Notes: generated by a model from the letters alone, not told the origin. Counted from the stretch's first letter, positions 6,377 to 15,488 are shown. The stretch: 30,075 nt of DNA from Thermocladium sp. UBA166 (GCA_002508315.1 DAHE01000006.1:74737-104811), one strand, 5' to 3'. Program-made: numbers and translations.

Positions 6377-7771
6377 TTGCGTGGCAGCAGCACACTGCTT
6401 GTGACGAGCCTGGGTTCATTTCTTTCAGTGATCAACTCCACATCATTATTGATAGCCCTCCCATCAATGATGGTGGATCTACGGATGAATTTCTTCGTAG
6501 TTATATGGATACTCACCGTTTACTCTGTTGCATTGGCTGTTCTCTCCCCCATACTGGGCAAGTATTCCGACATGGCTGGAAGAAGGGTGGTGTATAGGAC
6601 CGGCTACTTGATTTTCCTGGTGGGTTCCATCATGGCTGGGCTGAGCCCAAACGCCCTCATAATACTGGTGGCTAGGATGCTCCAAGGAGCGGGTGCTGCT
6701 TGTCTATTCTCCAACAGCTTGGCGATAATAACCGATGCATTCAAGGGAGCTGAGCTGCAGAGGGCAATGGGGATAAATGCCGCCGTGGTGGGATTTGGAA
6801 CCGCCATAGGGCCCATAGTGGGCGGAGCTTTGACCCAAATAACCTGGAGACTCATATTCTTGGCGAATACCCCAATAGCGGCCTTGGGATACGCATTATC
6901 CAGAAGCGGGGTGGCTGAAGAGATGAGGGTAAAGGCTAGCATTAAGATGGATTGGGCTGGATCGGCGGTGTTTTCCACATTGGTAACCATTTTGATAGTT
7001 TACCTCACGTTATCCCCCATAATTGGATGGACGGGCATTACAATTGCCATGCCCATGACCGCACTAGTGCTTATTGCTGCATTCATTTACATTGAGGGGA
7101 GGACGGAGAATCCCATTATAAATCCATCTATCTTCAAGAACAAGAAGTTCTCGCCCACCATAACGTCCACTCTCCTCAATTCAATAACTAGATACTCACT
7201 GATATTACTCCTCGCGCTGTACCTACAGGGACCAGCGGGGTACTCTCCGCTGGAGACCGGCGTGTTGATGACTCCGTACGCAGTGGCGATGGGGCTCTCC
7301 AGCTTTTTTGCCCCGAATCTGGTCAGGCGCGTGAGCAGCGAGACATTGGAGATAATTGGGCTATTCCTTATAGTTGCATCGGCGTTTGCGTTGGCCATGT
7401 CCCCAATTCCTTACGTTTACGCCGCCATAGCCATGTCAATAGGAGGGGCAGGAATGGGGCTTTTCTATACTCCCAATAATACTGCCATAATGTTATCCGT
7501 GGAACCCATGCAGAGAGGCGTGGCGGCCGGGCTCAGGACCTTAATGTTGAACTTGGGATCGGCAATAGGAACTGCCTTGACATTTGCCGTACTAGCCACG
7601 GAGGAACCAATGCAATTAATAGGAAACGTGTTCCTGGGATTATCCACCTCGTTAGGGTACAGAGATAAATTGCTTTTCACGAGGGGAATAGATATTTTAT
7701 ATGTGATAATAGGGGCCATGTCCCTGCTCACTGCCTTTCTCATAATAGTTGAAGACAGGAGGCGTAAATGA
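6377..7771 (+). CDS. MFS drug/solute exporter, DHA2 (14-TM, EmrB/QacA-like)
   Basis: The 464-residue protein is almost entirely hydrophobic segments, about 14, typical of the DHA2 branch. The first helix carries LGSFLSVINSTSLLIALP, matching the family's opening motif, and the cytoplasmic loop after TM2 has motif A (GKYSDMAGRRVV). The likely role is proton-driven export of hydrophobic or toxic compounds across the cytoplasmic membrane. TTG is used as start: an in-frame TAA lies immediately before it, and GAGGTG (6364-6369) sits seven bases upstream, a good ribosome site. An ATG-initiated 17-codon frame in the same phase ends at that TAA (see findings). No regulator is adjacent, though the CBS protein upstream is on the same strand. 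Confidence 0.92.
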   Translation: MRGSSTLLVTSLGSFLSVINSTSLLIALPSMMVDLRMNFFVVIWILTVYSVALAVLSPILGKYSDMAGRRVVYRTGYLIFLVGSIMAGLSPNALIILVARMLQGAGAACLFSNSLAIITDAFKGAELQRAMGINAAVVGFGTAIGPIVGGALTQITWRLIFLANTPIAALGYALSRSGVAEEMRVKASIKMDWAGSAVFSTLVTILIVYLTLSPIIGWTGITIAMPMTALVLIAAFIYIEGRTENPIINPSIFKNKKFSPTITSTLLNSITRYSLILLLALYLQGPAGYSPLETGVLMTPYAVAMGLSSFFAPNLVRRVSSETLEIIGLFLIVASAFALAMSPIPYVYAAIAMSIGGAGMGLFYTPNNTAIMLSVEPMQRGVAAGLRTLMLNLGSAIGTALTFAVLATEEPMQLIGNVFLGLSTSLGYRDKLLFTRGIDILYVIIGAMSLLTAFLIIVEDRRRK

Positions 7772-7913
7772 CACCCCCCCTCCCACACGCTAGAGCCGGG
7801 GATTAGAAGCCTTCTCACTGCACCATCTCAGTCCATGTGAGTATCCTCACCGATCGGCTTGTTGATCCTTCATCACGTAATATTTATTAGTCTTGCATGC
7901 TTAAAAGCAATGC

Positions 7914-9746
7914 GTGTGTGGCATAATAGGCATCTGTTCCTTCAACGGATTGGGAGAGCCGCTGGGCAAGGCATTGAAGAGAGGCCTAACTAAGCTGGAA
8001 TATAGAGGCTATGACTCCGTCGGAGTCGCCGTTATAGGCAATGGGGACTTAATCATTAGGAAGGGAAGGGGAAAGATAGGAGAGGTAGATGCACGGGTCA
8101 AGTTCAGCGAGGTCGATGGTCTAATAGGAATAGGCCATACCCGTTGGGCCACTCATGGCAAGCCCAGCGATGATAACGCGCATCCACACGTTGATTGCGG
8201 CGGGCGCGTGGCCGTCGTTCACAACGGCATAATATCCAATTACAGAGAGCTCCGGGCAATGCTAGAAAGAAGGGGCCATGTATTTAGGAGCGAGACTGAC
8301 ACCGAGGTAATAGCCCACTTGATCGAGGAGCACTTAACGGAGGGGGCGAATGCGTTTGAGGCATTCAAGAGAACCATTTCAGAATTAAAAGGCGCATACG
8401 CGTTGGTGGCAGTGGTGAGGGATGAGCCGGATAAAATACTCTTCGTGAGGAACATATCGCCGCTGGTCATAGGAATAGGGTCCGGGACCAATTTCATAGC
8501 CAGCGACATACCGGCCTTCTTGGAATACACCAATACCGTGGTGGTGTTGAACGATGGCGAGTACGGCTACGTGTCCCCCTCATCTATCTACATAGAGAGA
8601 AACGGCGAGCCAGTCAACGTGGAGGAGAGGATAAGGCATGTGACTTGGAGCCCCGAAATGGCCAGCAAGGAGGGCTATTCCCATTTCATGTTAAAGGAGA
8701 TACACGAGCAACCCATGGCCCTCAGAAACACCTTGGCTGGCATAGAGCGGGATGAAGTTGCGAAGATAGGGGCGGAATTGGCGGACGCCAGGCGCATCTT
8801 CATAACTGCCAGCGGCACATCGCTGCACGCTGGATTGGTGGGCGATTACTTACTGACCACGGTTGCCGGCGCCGATGTCCACACATTCACATCATCTGAA
8901 TATCGCAAATACATGAAGGCAGCGGGAGACGGGGACATTGCAATAGTGGTTTCCCAATCAGGCGAGACAATAGACGCGTTACTGGCTCTCCGCGCGTTGA
9001 AAAGCGCTGGAGTCAAGGTAATAGCTATATCCAACGTGATGGACAGTGCAATACCAAGGGAGAGCCATTTAGCCATATACACCAGGACGGGGCCCGAGAT
9101 AGGGGTGGCCGCCACAAAGACCTTCACGGCCCAATTAATGGTATTAACTATGTTGGCCATGAGCGCCGCGGCGGCGAGGGGGTACTTAAACGATGATGAG
9201 GCGGCGTATTTCATGAATGAGGCGGAGCAGGTGCCAGATGTAGTACAAGCAACCCTTGCCAACAATGAAGCCAAGATAAAAAGACTGGCGGCCTCAATAT
9301 CCAGGGCGAGCAGCATGTATTACTTGGGGAGAGGATTGGGATTGCCAATCTCAATGGAGGGGGCATTGAAAATGAAGGAGGTTGCATACATACACGCAGA
9401 GGCCTACCCCGCCGGGGAGAGCAAGCACGGACCCATAGCCTTGGTGGAGAGATCGTTCCCAGTGCTCTTCACCATATTCAACGATGAATACGGCGAAGCC
9501 ATGGAGGGAAACATTATGGAAATGAAGGCACGCGATGCGTATGCCATTGGGGTTATCCCCAAATCCCTGGAGGAAAGGCTGGGCAAGGTGCTGGATATAG
9601 CTATCCCGATAGGGGCAGAGGAGCCGGCCATAGCTGCCATAGCATACTCAGTGCCGATGCAATTGCTGGCCTACTACACGGCCGTGGCGAAGGGATTGGA
9701 TCCAGATAAGCCGAGGAACTTGGCGAAAACAGTCACGGTGGAGTGA
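7914..9746 (+). CDS. glmS: Glutamine--fructose-6-phosphate aminotransferase (isomerizing)
   Basis: At 610 residues it equals the usual GlmS length. It starts GTG-TGT, giving MCGIIGI: Cys2 becomes the N-terminal nucleophile of the class II glutaminase domain (about 1-220; RGYDSVGV, HTRWATHG and HNGIISNY seen). Two SIS sugar-isomerase domains follow (ITASGTSLHAG near 295; VSQSGETIDAL near 345; SMEGALKMKEVAYIHAEAY near 485). The C-terminus ends with the family's PRNLAKTVTVE. It converts fructose 6-phosphate and glutamine to glucosamine 6-phosphate and glutamate, the entry to UDP-GlcNAc and surface glycans. The downstream GlmU-like gene overlaps its stop region, so the pathway genes are coupled. 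TATA-like boxes lie at about 7879-7890 and 7901-7907. Confidence 0.97.
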   Translation: MCGIIGICSFNGLGEPLGKALKRGLTKLEYRGYDSVGVAVIGNGDLIIRKGRGKIGEVDARVKFSEVDGLIGIGHTRWATHGKPSDDNAHPHVDCGGRVAVVHNGIISNYRELRAMLERRGHVFRSETDTEVIAHLIEEHLTEGANAFEAFKRTISELKGAYALVAVVRDEPDKILFVRNISPLVIGIGSGTNFIASDIPAFLEYTNTVVVLNDGEYGYVSPSSIYIERNGEPVNVEERIRHVTWSPEMASKEGYSHFMLKEIHEQPMALRNTLAGIERDEVAKIGAELADARRIFITASGTSLHAGLVGDYLLTTVAGADVHTFTSSEYRKYMKAAGDGDIAIVVSQSGETIDALLALRALKSAGVKVIAISNVMDSAIPRESHLAIYTRTGPEIGVAATKTFTAQLMVLTMLAMSAAAARGYLNDDEAAYFMNEAEQVPDVVQATLANNEAKIKRLAASISRASSMYYLGRGLGLPISMEGALKMKEVAYIHAEAYPAGESKHGPIALVERSFPVLFTIFNDEYGEAMEGNIMEMKARDAYAIGVIPKSLEERLGKVLDIAIPIGAEEPAIAAIAYSVPMQLLAYYTAVAKGLDPDKPRNLAKTVTVE

Positions 9747-9748
9747 AC

Positions 9749-10870
9749 ATGATGGGGCGGAGCATTTGGGCGTTGATACTGGCGGGGGGGCGGGGCATCG
9801 ACATGTATCCCCTGGTTGATGGGAGCGAGTCCAAGTATTTACTGAACATATTGGGCAAGCCCCTCATCAAATACCCAGTGGATGCAATGCGGGACCTCGG
9901 GATCAGGAGGATCATGGTTGCATCTAATCGCGTTTTGATGAGTGATGACGAAGCGGAAACAACTAGATACGGAGAAAACGAAACCGATGCCATTAGGGAG
10001 ATAGCCCAGCATAGTTTGAGGGGCACTACGATAATAATAGCGTATGGAGACGTGGTAATGCCTGTCGAGGCATATAAGTTATTGCTGGATTCCCACTTGG
10101 GAAGCGGCAGGAGCTTAACGGCCATGGTGGTTCCCATGGAGGATACCGCCGGCTATGTACGGATAAACGTGACGGAAACCCAAGAGATAGGAGGGGCCTC
10201 GAGGAGTAATGACCATCAGCCGGGGTACATCTTGGCCGGCGCATTGGCGGTCGAGGGAGATTACCTAGTCGATATAATGAAGAGGGAATTCATAGAATTA
10301 CTGGGCAATTCCAAGGGCAACGCCGCCATGTGGAGCGGGTGGTGGATAGATGTCAAGTATCCATGGGACGTGCTGTCCGTTATAAGGAACGTGATGAACT
10401 CTTGGACTGAGGGGAGGATAAGCGCAAAGGCATCAGTATCGAGCAAGGCATCGATAGAGGGGGTCGTTTTCATAGACGATGAGGCCACCGTGGATCATAA
10501 TGCAACCATAAGGGGACCAGCATACATAGGTAGGAAGGCATACGTGGGAACCAATGCATTGATACGAAACTATGCAGCCATAGAGGAGGGATGCGTGGTA
10601 GGAGCTGGGGCAGAGATAACGGAGTCCTCCATACAGCCGTTCTCCACCGTGGGGCGGGGCTCATTCATAGGATCATCAATAATGGGAAGCCAAGGGGTGG
10701 TGGAGCCTGGGGTAGTCACGTTGACCGCCCACCAAGATGGGATTAAGATCGGCGATAGAAAATTAGGCGCATTGATTGGGGGGCGGGCGCGTATAGGGGC
10801 TAATTCCGTGATATCCTCCGGAACCCTGGTGGAGCCCGGAAAAGCTGTGCCGCCCCTCTCCAAGCTATAA
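9749..10870 (+). CDS. GlmU-like sugar nucleotidyltransferase / left-handed beta-helix protein with eroded NTP-binding motif
   Basis: About 373 residues. The N-terminal half is a nucleotidyltransferase fold (WALILAGG..., YGDVVMP, GWWIDVKYPWD); the C-terminal part has hexapeptide repeats of a left-handed beta helix (AYIGRKAYVGTNA, KLGALIGGRARIG). This layout matches archaeal sugar-1-phosphate nucleotidyltransferase/acetyltransferases. However, the G-x-G-T-R signature reads GRGIDM, lacking the catalytic Arg, and I cannot find the usual EKP motif. The acetyltransferase half looks better kept. Position directly after glmS suggests a role in UDP-GlcNAc synthesis, perhaps only the acetyl transfer, or a regulatory subunit. 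A GTG at 9743 overlapping the glmS stop could also start it; ATG at 9749 is preferred because GGTGG lies at a good distance upstream. Confidence 0.85.
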   Translation: MMGRSIWALILAGGRGIDMYPLVDGSESKYLLNILGKPLIKYPVDAMRDLGIRRIMVASNRVLMSDDEAETTRYGENETDAIREIAQHSLRGTTIIIAYGDVVMPVEAYKLLLDSHLGSGRSLTAMVVPMEDTAGYVRINVTETQEIGGASRSNDHQPGYILAGALAVEGDYLVDIMKREFIELLGNSKGNAAMWSGWWIDVKYPWDVLSVIRNVMNSWTEGRISAKASVSSKASIEGVVFIDDEATVDHNATIRGPAYIGRKAYVGTNALIRNYAAIEEGCVVGAGAEITESSIQPFSTVGRGSFIGSSIMGSQGVVEPGVVTLTAHQDGIKIGDRKLGALIGGRARIGANSVISSGTLVEPGKAVPPLSKL

Positions 10871-10899
10871 TGAAAAAAGGAGAGGCATTTAGCTCTCTG

Positions 10900-10926
10900 A
10901 CCTCCTCCCCACCTTTACGGGCGGGG
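10900..10926 (+). repeat. Hairpin between convergent genes, resembling an IS200/IS605-type end
   Basis: ACCTCCTCCCCACC, a short loop and GGGCGGGG form an imperfect stem of about six pairs with one A.C mismatch. It sits in the 60-base gap between two converging genes, so it may serve as a two-way terminator. Its layout (TGAC-CTCCTCCCC, hairpin, GGGG) recurs near 27248-27271 and looks like right ends of IS200/IS605-type elements. Confidence 0.4.
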
Positions 10927-10930
10927 TAAT

Positions 10931-11710
10931 TCATGGCCTCTTTCCTATTATTATGAAGCCCGTGTGCCCTAGCATCCACATCTGGGGCCTGATCTCCCCC
11001 GGAACGGTTTTCCACGGTCTCAATATGGACTCGAATAACTGAACCCGAATCAAGCCCAGCTCAACCATCTTTGAGATAGTCTTATCCACTTGACCTATGG
11101 TTGGAACGTAAGCTGCCACATTAGCTCCATGCCTCACTGAACCCACGGCGATCGAAAGCAATGTCCACGGCTCCGCCACGTCCAGCACGGCCGCGTCGAA
11201 CTCCCTGTCCAACTTGGCCTCCGCTAGATCTTGCTCCCTTATCTCCACGAATGGAGCGACGCCCATCTCTTTCAACGTCCTTTCTGCTATCCTCACGCGG
11301 CTTGAGTCACGTTCGTACGTCACGACTTTTCCCGTAGGCATTACATGCATGGCCAGCATGCTTGTCAAGTACGCGCTTCCCATGCCGGTCTCCAATACCA
11401 CCGCCCCAGGCACTACATTGCAGTAGGCTATTATTATCGCGGCGTCCTTGGGGTATATGGGCTGCGTCGCTCGTCTCTGCTTCATCAATACATCCACTAT
11501 ATCGGGTCGACTCAATTTAAACGCGTAGCCCAAGCTACTGACCACTTCATCCCCGTACTTTGCTCCCACCACTTGATCTCCCCTTATTATTCCCTTAATG
11601 GTGTTAAACGTGGCGCTTCGCCTTGCCTTGATCACGTAATTTATGGTCTCATTGAAGTACAACAACACATAACTTCCCTCATTTATGGCATCGCTCCTCG
11701 ACACGCGCAA
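10931..11710 (-). CDS. trmI: tRNA (adenine-N1) methyltransferase, TrmI family
   Basis: The 259-residue protein has the TrmI signature RRATQPIYPKD (79-89), SAM motif I ETGMGSAYLT (107-116), an acidic end of the following strand (TYERD), and FDAAVLDVAEPW, corresponding to the LDxPxPW catalytic-site loop. The N-terminal beta domain (EGSYVLLYF) is present. Archaeal TrmI methylates N1 of A57/A58 in the tRNA T-loop, stabilising tRNA in thermophiles. Start: TTG at 11710, about 25 bases after a TATA box (11734-11743); GTG at 11704 is an alternative. It lies downstream of GlyRS on the same strand but has its own promoter. The two genes form a small translation-related cluster. Confidence 0.9.
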   Translation of the reverse strand: MRVSRSDAINEGSYVLLYFNETINYVIKARRSATFNTIKGIIRGDQVVGAKYGDEVVSSLGYAFKLSRPDIVDVLMKQRRATQPIYPKDAAIIIAYCNVVPGAVVLETGMGSAYLTSMLAMHVMPTGKVVTYERDSSRVRIAERTLKEMGVAPFVEIREQDLAEAKLDREFDAAVLDVAEPWTLLSIAVGSVRHGANVAAYVPTIGQVDKTISKMVELGLIRVQLFESILRPWKTVPGEIRPQMWMLGHTGFIIIGKRP

Positions 11711-11813
11711 TCAATACCGGCGCGATGCTCCCATTTTATAATTTGCCCACCCATTGATGCAATGAGGAAGGAGCGGGGCGCCATCGCATCAAGTAGGCGT
11801 TCCCCCACACGCA

Positions 11814-13535
11814 TCAACGCCTTACGTATATCTTCGAGGAGATGACGGACACGAGGGAGTCGATGGAAACCCTAACTTGGGATGTAGTGTCCCTATCCCT
11901 TACGGTAACCGTATTATCCATGGGTGTTTTATCATCTATGGTGACGGCAAACGGAACACCCTCCTCATCATACTTAACGTAGCGGGAACCTATGGTATCT
12001 CCATCATCGTACACTGCCTCTATCCCATTCATAACCAGCATTGACCAAATTCTCCTGCCTATTGCTGGGTATGGATCCTTCCTTATCAAGGGAAGCACAG
12101 CCACCTTTATCGGAGCTATGTCAGGCGGGAGTCTCAGCACGTACTTGCCGTTTCTCTCAACGAATGAATTCTCCAAAGTAACGTAAAGCAGCCTATCCAC
12201 TCCAAAAGATGGTTCTATAACGTGGGGAATGAATCTTTCCCTGTACGTTTTCTTCTCCTGCTCACTGACGTATATCATCTCCCTGCTTATCTCGAACGCC
12301 TCGAACACTGATTTGCCAGTTGACTCGATATCCCTCAATACCTTGTCGGGATTATCATATATGTACTTGATTATCCTGCCCGCATCGCCGCCGTACCTCT
12401 CCTTTATCTTAACCGGATTAGGGGAGACGCGCATCTCCTTCTCCACCCGCGGGACTTGAAGATCCCTATAAGCGCTTAAATCCTGGCCGCTGTACTTGAC
12501 GTGCCTGGACAAATCGTAATCCGTCCTATAGGCGTGGCCGCTCACCTCAAGCCATCCAAACCTCTCCGTTAAAACCACTTGGTCGAAGACGGCCCTTGCA
12601 TAGTGGGCCCGCTCCTCCGGCAGCTTGGCCAGGAATAACTGCTTATCCAAAGGGACTCCCAGCTCATTCAAGAAAACTGTGGCCAATCCCATGTAGAATC
12701 CCATCCACTCATTAACTATATACCCCTTCTCGACGGCCTCCTTTACCCCCACCTCACGTGGGGCACTCACTCCCTTTGCCACGTCATCCTCCGGCAGTAT
12801 CCTTATCTTGACGTCCTTGACATCATCCAGGTAGGGACATGTTGAGTTCAAGGGATCGAAGAACAACTCTATCTCCATTTGAGAGAACTCCCTCAACCTA
12901 ACCAATCCCTGCCTCGGCGATATCTCGTTTCTTCCCACCTTACCCACTTGGGCCACGGCCAGGGGTAGTTTCCTATTTGATAATTCGTATAATTTTGCAA
13001 AGTCTATGAACATTCCCTGAGCCGTCTCTGGCCTTATGAAGCCCAGATTACTGCTATATGGCCCTATAGTGGTCTGGAATAATAGGTTGAAGCGTTGAAC
13101 ATTACCAAGCTCCCCCCCACAGTTGGGGCATTTTATGCCGTACTGCGATATCAACTCGTCCAATCGTCGTTCATCCAACCCCTCCGTCTTTATCTTCACT
13201 TCACGCTTTCTCAGCTCGTCCTCCACCAAATGATCGGCCCTATACTTACGGCCGCATTTACTGCAAGTCACCAGGAAATCCGTGAAGTTCTCCAAATGAC
13301 CGCTTGCCTCGAAAACTATCCTGGGCATTATGATGGGGGTCTCCACCTCTATCGTGAAGTCCATGTAGGGTACCACGAATGTCTTGAGCCACTTATTGAT
13401 TATGTTCCTCTTAAGCCCGACGCCCAGCGGGCCATAATCATAAAAGCCGCCCGCTTCCACCATGCCCTTATAAGCATCGAAGCTCTGCCAGAAGAATCCC
13501 CTGCGGTTCAGCAGATCATTGAATTTATCCGACAT
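11814..13535 (-). CDS. glyS: Glycyl-tRNA synthetase (archaeal/eukaryal dimeric type)
   Basis: At 573 residues this is a full-length class II GlyRS. Seen in order: motif 1 region (GGFYDYGPLGVGLKRNI, 29-45), two zinc-type cysteine pairs (C91/C94 in TCSKCGRK and C136/C139 in KCPNCGG), IRPETAQGMF, motif 2 (RNEISPRQGLVRLREF), and motif 3 (EPSFGVDRLLYV). The C-terminal anticodon-binding domain begins near PPDIAPIKVAVLP. It charges tRNA-Gly in the cytoplasm and is essential. The ATG at 13533-13535 lies about 25-30 bases after an AT-rich box (13556-13570), so the message is leaderless. The upstream ABC permease gene ends 85 bases before and is a separate unit. Confidence 0.97.
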   Translation of the reverse strand: MSDKFNDLLNRRGFFWQSFDAYKGMVEAGGFYDYGPLGVGLKRNIINKWLKTFVVPYMDFTIEVETPIIMPRIVFEASGHLENFTDFLVTCSKCGRKYRADHLVEDELRKREVKIKTEGLDERRLDELISQYGIKCPNCGGELGNVQRFNLLFQTTIGPYSSNLGFIRPETAQGMFIDFAKLYELSNRKLPLAVAQVGKVGRNEISPRQGLVRLREFSQMEIELFFDPLNSTCPYLDDVKDVKIRILPEDDVAKGVSAPREVGVKEAVEKGYIVNEWMGFYMGLATVFLNELGVPLDKQLFLAKLPEERAHYARAVFDQVVLTERFGWLEVSGHAYRTDYDLSRHVKYSGQDLSAYRDLQVPRVEKEMRVSPNPVKIKERYGGDAGRIIKYIYDNPDKVLRDIESTGKSVFEAFEISREMIYVSEQEKKTYRERFIPHVIEPSFGVDRLLYVTLENSFVERNGKYVLRLPPDIAPIKVAVLPLIRKDPYPAIGRRIWSMLVMNGIEAVYDDGDTIGSRYVKYDEEGVPFAVTIDDKTPMDNTVTVRDRDTTSQVRVSIDSLVSVISSKIYVRR

Positions 13536-13555
13536 CCAAGCACGGCTGTATAGAG

Positions 13556-13570
13556 GGTTAATAATTTTTC
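13556..13570 (-). promoter_or_regulatory. TATA region of GlyRS
   Basis: On the minus strand GAAAAATTATTAACC lies 21-35 bases before the GlyRS ATG, fitting a leaderless start. Confidence 0.5.
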
Positions 13571-13620
13571 CGATGATACTATTAATTCCATTATGAAAAG
13601 CCAGGAGGTTTAGCGTTGCA

Positions 13621-14490
13621 TTAGGAATTCAGATACCTCCAAGACAACACTATGCCCAGTGTAGAGAATATAGCGGCGAATGCCAATAGGAACGCAAAGT
13701 CGAACCATATGCTGTTCATGCCTGTGGCACCCAAGAGCAGTTGCCTGGATATATCGTTTGCATAGCTTATTGGGTTTATCTCCACCACGGGCTTCAGCCA
13801 GGATGGCATGAGCTTCACTGGGTAAAACGCATTGCTCGCGAATAGCAGAGGCAGATTCAGGAGGTTCATTATAGCCATCTGGGACTCCCAACTAGTCGAT
13901 CTCAATGCCAACATTATGAAGAGCGAGGAGAGACCGAGCGACATTAGGAATAAAGCTACATAAGTCCCGACTATATCCAGTGCGGATATATTGGGTCTGA
14001 ACTGCATGCCTAGCAGCAATGCAATGACTAAAACTATTGTGGCTTGAACCAGTGATCTTATAACGGCGGAGAATACTTTACCCATTATTATGGATCCACG
14101 AGAAACGGGGGTGGTCAATAGCTTATTCAGGAAGCCAAGCCTCCTGTCCCACACTATCATCATGCCGCTGTTCATGGAAGTGAAAAGCACTATGAAGGAC
14201 AGCATACCTGCCGCCAAGAAGGAGAAGTAATCCGTCGTTCCGAAGGTGCTCTTTATCAGTTCTGTTCCTATTTGATCTATTACTTGCTTCGGTATGTTAA
14301 GGCCCGGTATGTTAAGGCCCGAGGTAAACATGTTGCCCAAATTCATTGCCTTACCGAATAGCCCCAGCCAGAGCACGGGCTGCACTAGGGACAACAACAA
14401 TATGAATGGGGCCTTATACCACTTCTTCAACTCCCTATTGGTCAGCGACCATAATCCATGAAGCGGGCCAAGGTTTTGCCGCTCCATCAT
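13621..14490 (-). CDS. ABC-2 type transporter permease
   Basis: About 289 residues with six membrane segments (LLLSLVQPVLWLGLF, a segment after TTDYFSFLAAG, two mid-protein helices, one at NLLNLPLLFASNAF and a last one ending SWRYLNS). The pattern is that of DrrB/ABC-2 exporters. I place the start at ATG 14488-14490: it overlaps the TGA of the ATPase gene and follows GAGGT. A longer frame begins at 14538 but would run 52 bases into the ATPase gene. With the ATPase it should form an exporter of hydrophobic drugs, lipids or glycans, controlled by the PadR protein. A 15-base tandem duplication repeats GLNIP in the loop after the first helix. Confidence 0.9.
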   Translation of the reverse strand: MMERQNLGPLHGLWSLTNRELKKWYKAPFILLLSLVQPVLWLGLFGKAMNLGNMFTSGLNIPGLNIPKQVIDQIGTELIKSTFGTTDYFSFLAAGMLSFIVLFTSMNSGMMIVWDRRLGFLNKLLTTPVSRGSIIMGKVFSAVIRSLVQATIVLVIALLLGMQFRPNISALDIVGTYVALFLMSLGLSSLFIMLALRSTSWESQMAIMNLLNLPLLFASNAFYPVKLMPSWLKPVVEINPISYANDISRQLLLGATGMNSIWFDFAFLLAFAAIFSTLGIVLSWRYLNS

Positions 14491-15488
14491 GACCTCGCCT
14501 TTCTTATGGTTCTCATGGTGGACATCGCCTCCTCCCAATTGGATTGCTCCTCCCGTAGGCTCTTGCCGGTGTACTTCATGTAGACCTCATCCATGGTTGG
14601 CTCCGTTATCGATATCTTGGCCACCCTTACGCCGTTCTTGTTTAGCGCCTCGAGTATTTGGGGGGCCATTGATCCCCCATCCTTTGCAGTGATCCATATG
14701 GAATTATCCATAATGCGTACATCGCCCATTCCATCTATGCTCATTATTACCTGCTTGGCCAGATCAACGTTGCCCACTATCTGTAGCATTATTATGTCGC
14801 CTCCGAGGCTCTCCTTCAATTCCTTGGGGGTACCTATTTTGGCTATCCTACCCCTATCTATTATCGCTATCCTATCACAGTAAGCATCCGCTTCCTCCAA
14901 GTAATGAGTGGTGACCAATATGGTCATGTTGTACTCCCTCTTCAACTTGGTTATATAGGTCCAAATGGCGGATCTGGTCTGCACGTCTAAACCCAAGGTA
15001 GGTTCATCTAAGAAGAGAATCCTGGGCCTGTTTATTAGCCCCATTGCTATCTCCAATCTCCTCCTCATGCCGCCCGAGTAATTCTCCACCTTCTTATTGG
15101 CGGCATTGGCTAGCTCCACCATCTCCAACAATTCCTTTGCCCGTTCCTTCGCAACATCATTGGGGATGCCGTAGAGGGAGGCGGCCAGCATTAAGTTCTC
15201 CCATCCCGTCAAATCCTCATCAGCGGTATATTCCTGCAGCACCACTCCTATCGATGCACGAACCTTCGATGATTGCCTAATAACGTCAAATCCATTGACC
15301 AACGCCGTTCCTTCGGTGGGCTTCACTAAGGTGGTCAACATGCCTATGGTAGTGCTTTTCCCGGCGCCATTCGGCCCCAGAAGCCCGAATATCTCCCCCA
15401 CAGCTACCTCGAAGTTTATGTGATCCACCGCAAGCAACGAGCCATACTTCTTGGTGAGATTAATTGCCTTTATTGCTGGCGAGCTCAT
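14487..15488 (-). CDS. ABC transporter ATPase (DrrA/CcmA-like exporter subunit)
   Basis: The 333-residue protein has Walker A GPNGAGKST (38-46), Q-loop at VLQEY, signature YSGGMRRR (137-144), Walker B ILFLDEP (157-163) and switch His195 (TTHYLEEAD). A C-terminal extension of about 100 residues (ending with PTMDEVYMKYTGKSLRE) is typical of daunorubicin-type ATPases. It energises the ABC-2 permease encoded next. The ATG at 15486-15488 overlaps the stop region of padR by four bases and its own stop overlaps the permease ATG, so padR, ATPase and permease form one tightly coupled operon. Confidence 0.95.
   Translation of the reverse strand: MSSPAIKAINLTKKYGSLLAVDHINFEVAVGEIFGLLGPNGAGKSTTIGMLTTLVKPTEGTALVNGFDVIRQSSKVRASIGVVLQEYTADEDLTGWENLMLAASLYGIPNDVAKERAKELLEMVELANAANKKVENYSGGMRRRLEIAMGLINRPRILFLDEPTLGLDVQTRSAIWTYITKLKREYNMTILVTTHYLEEADAYCDRIAIIDRGRIAKIGTPKELKESLGGDIIMLQIVGNVDLAKQVIMSIDGMGDVRIMDNSIWITAKDGGSMAPQILEALNKNGVRVAKISITEPTMDEVYMKYTGKSLREEQSNWEEAMSTMRTIRKARS

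Noticed and set aside
14491..14538. Longer start of the ABC permease
   Set aside because: It would overlap the ATPase gene by about 50 bases; ATG at 14490 with an ATGA overlap and GAGGT fits better.
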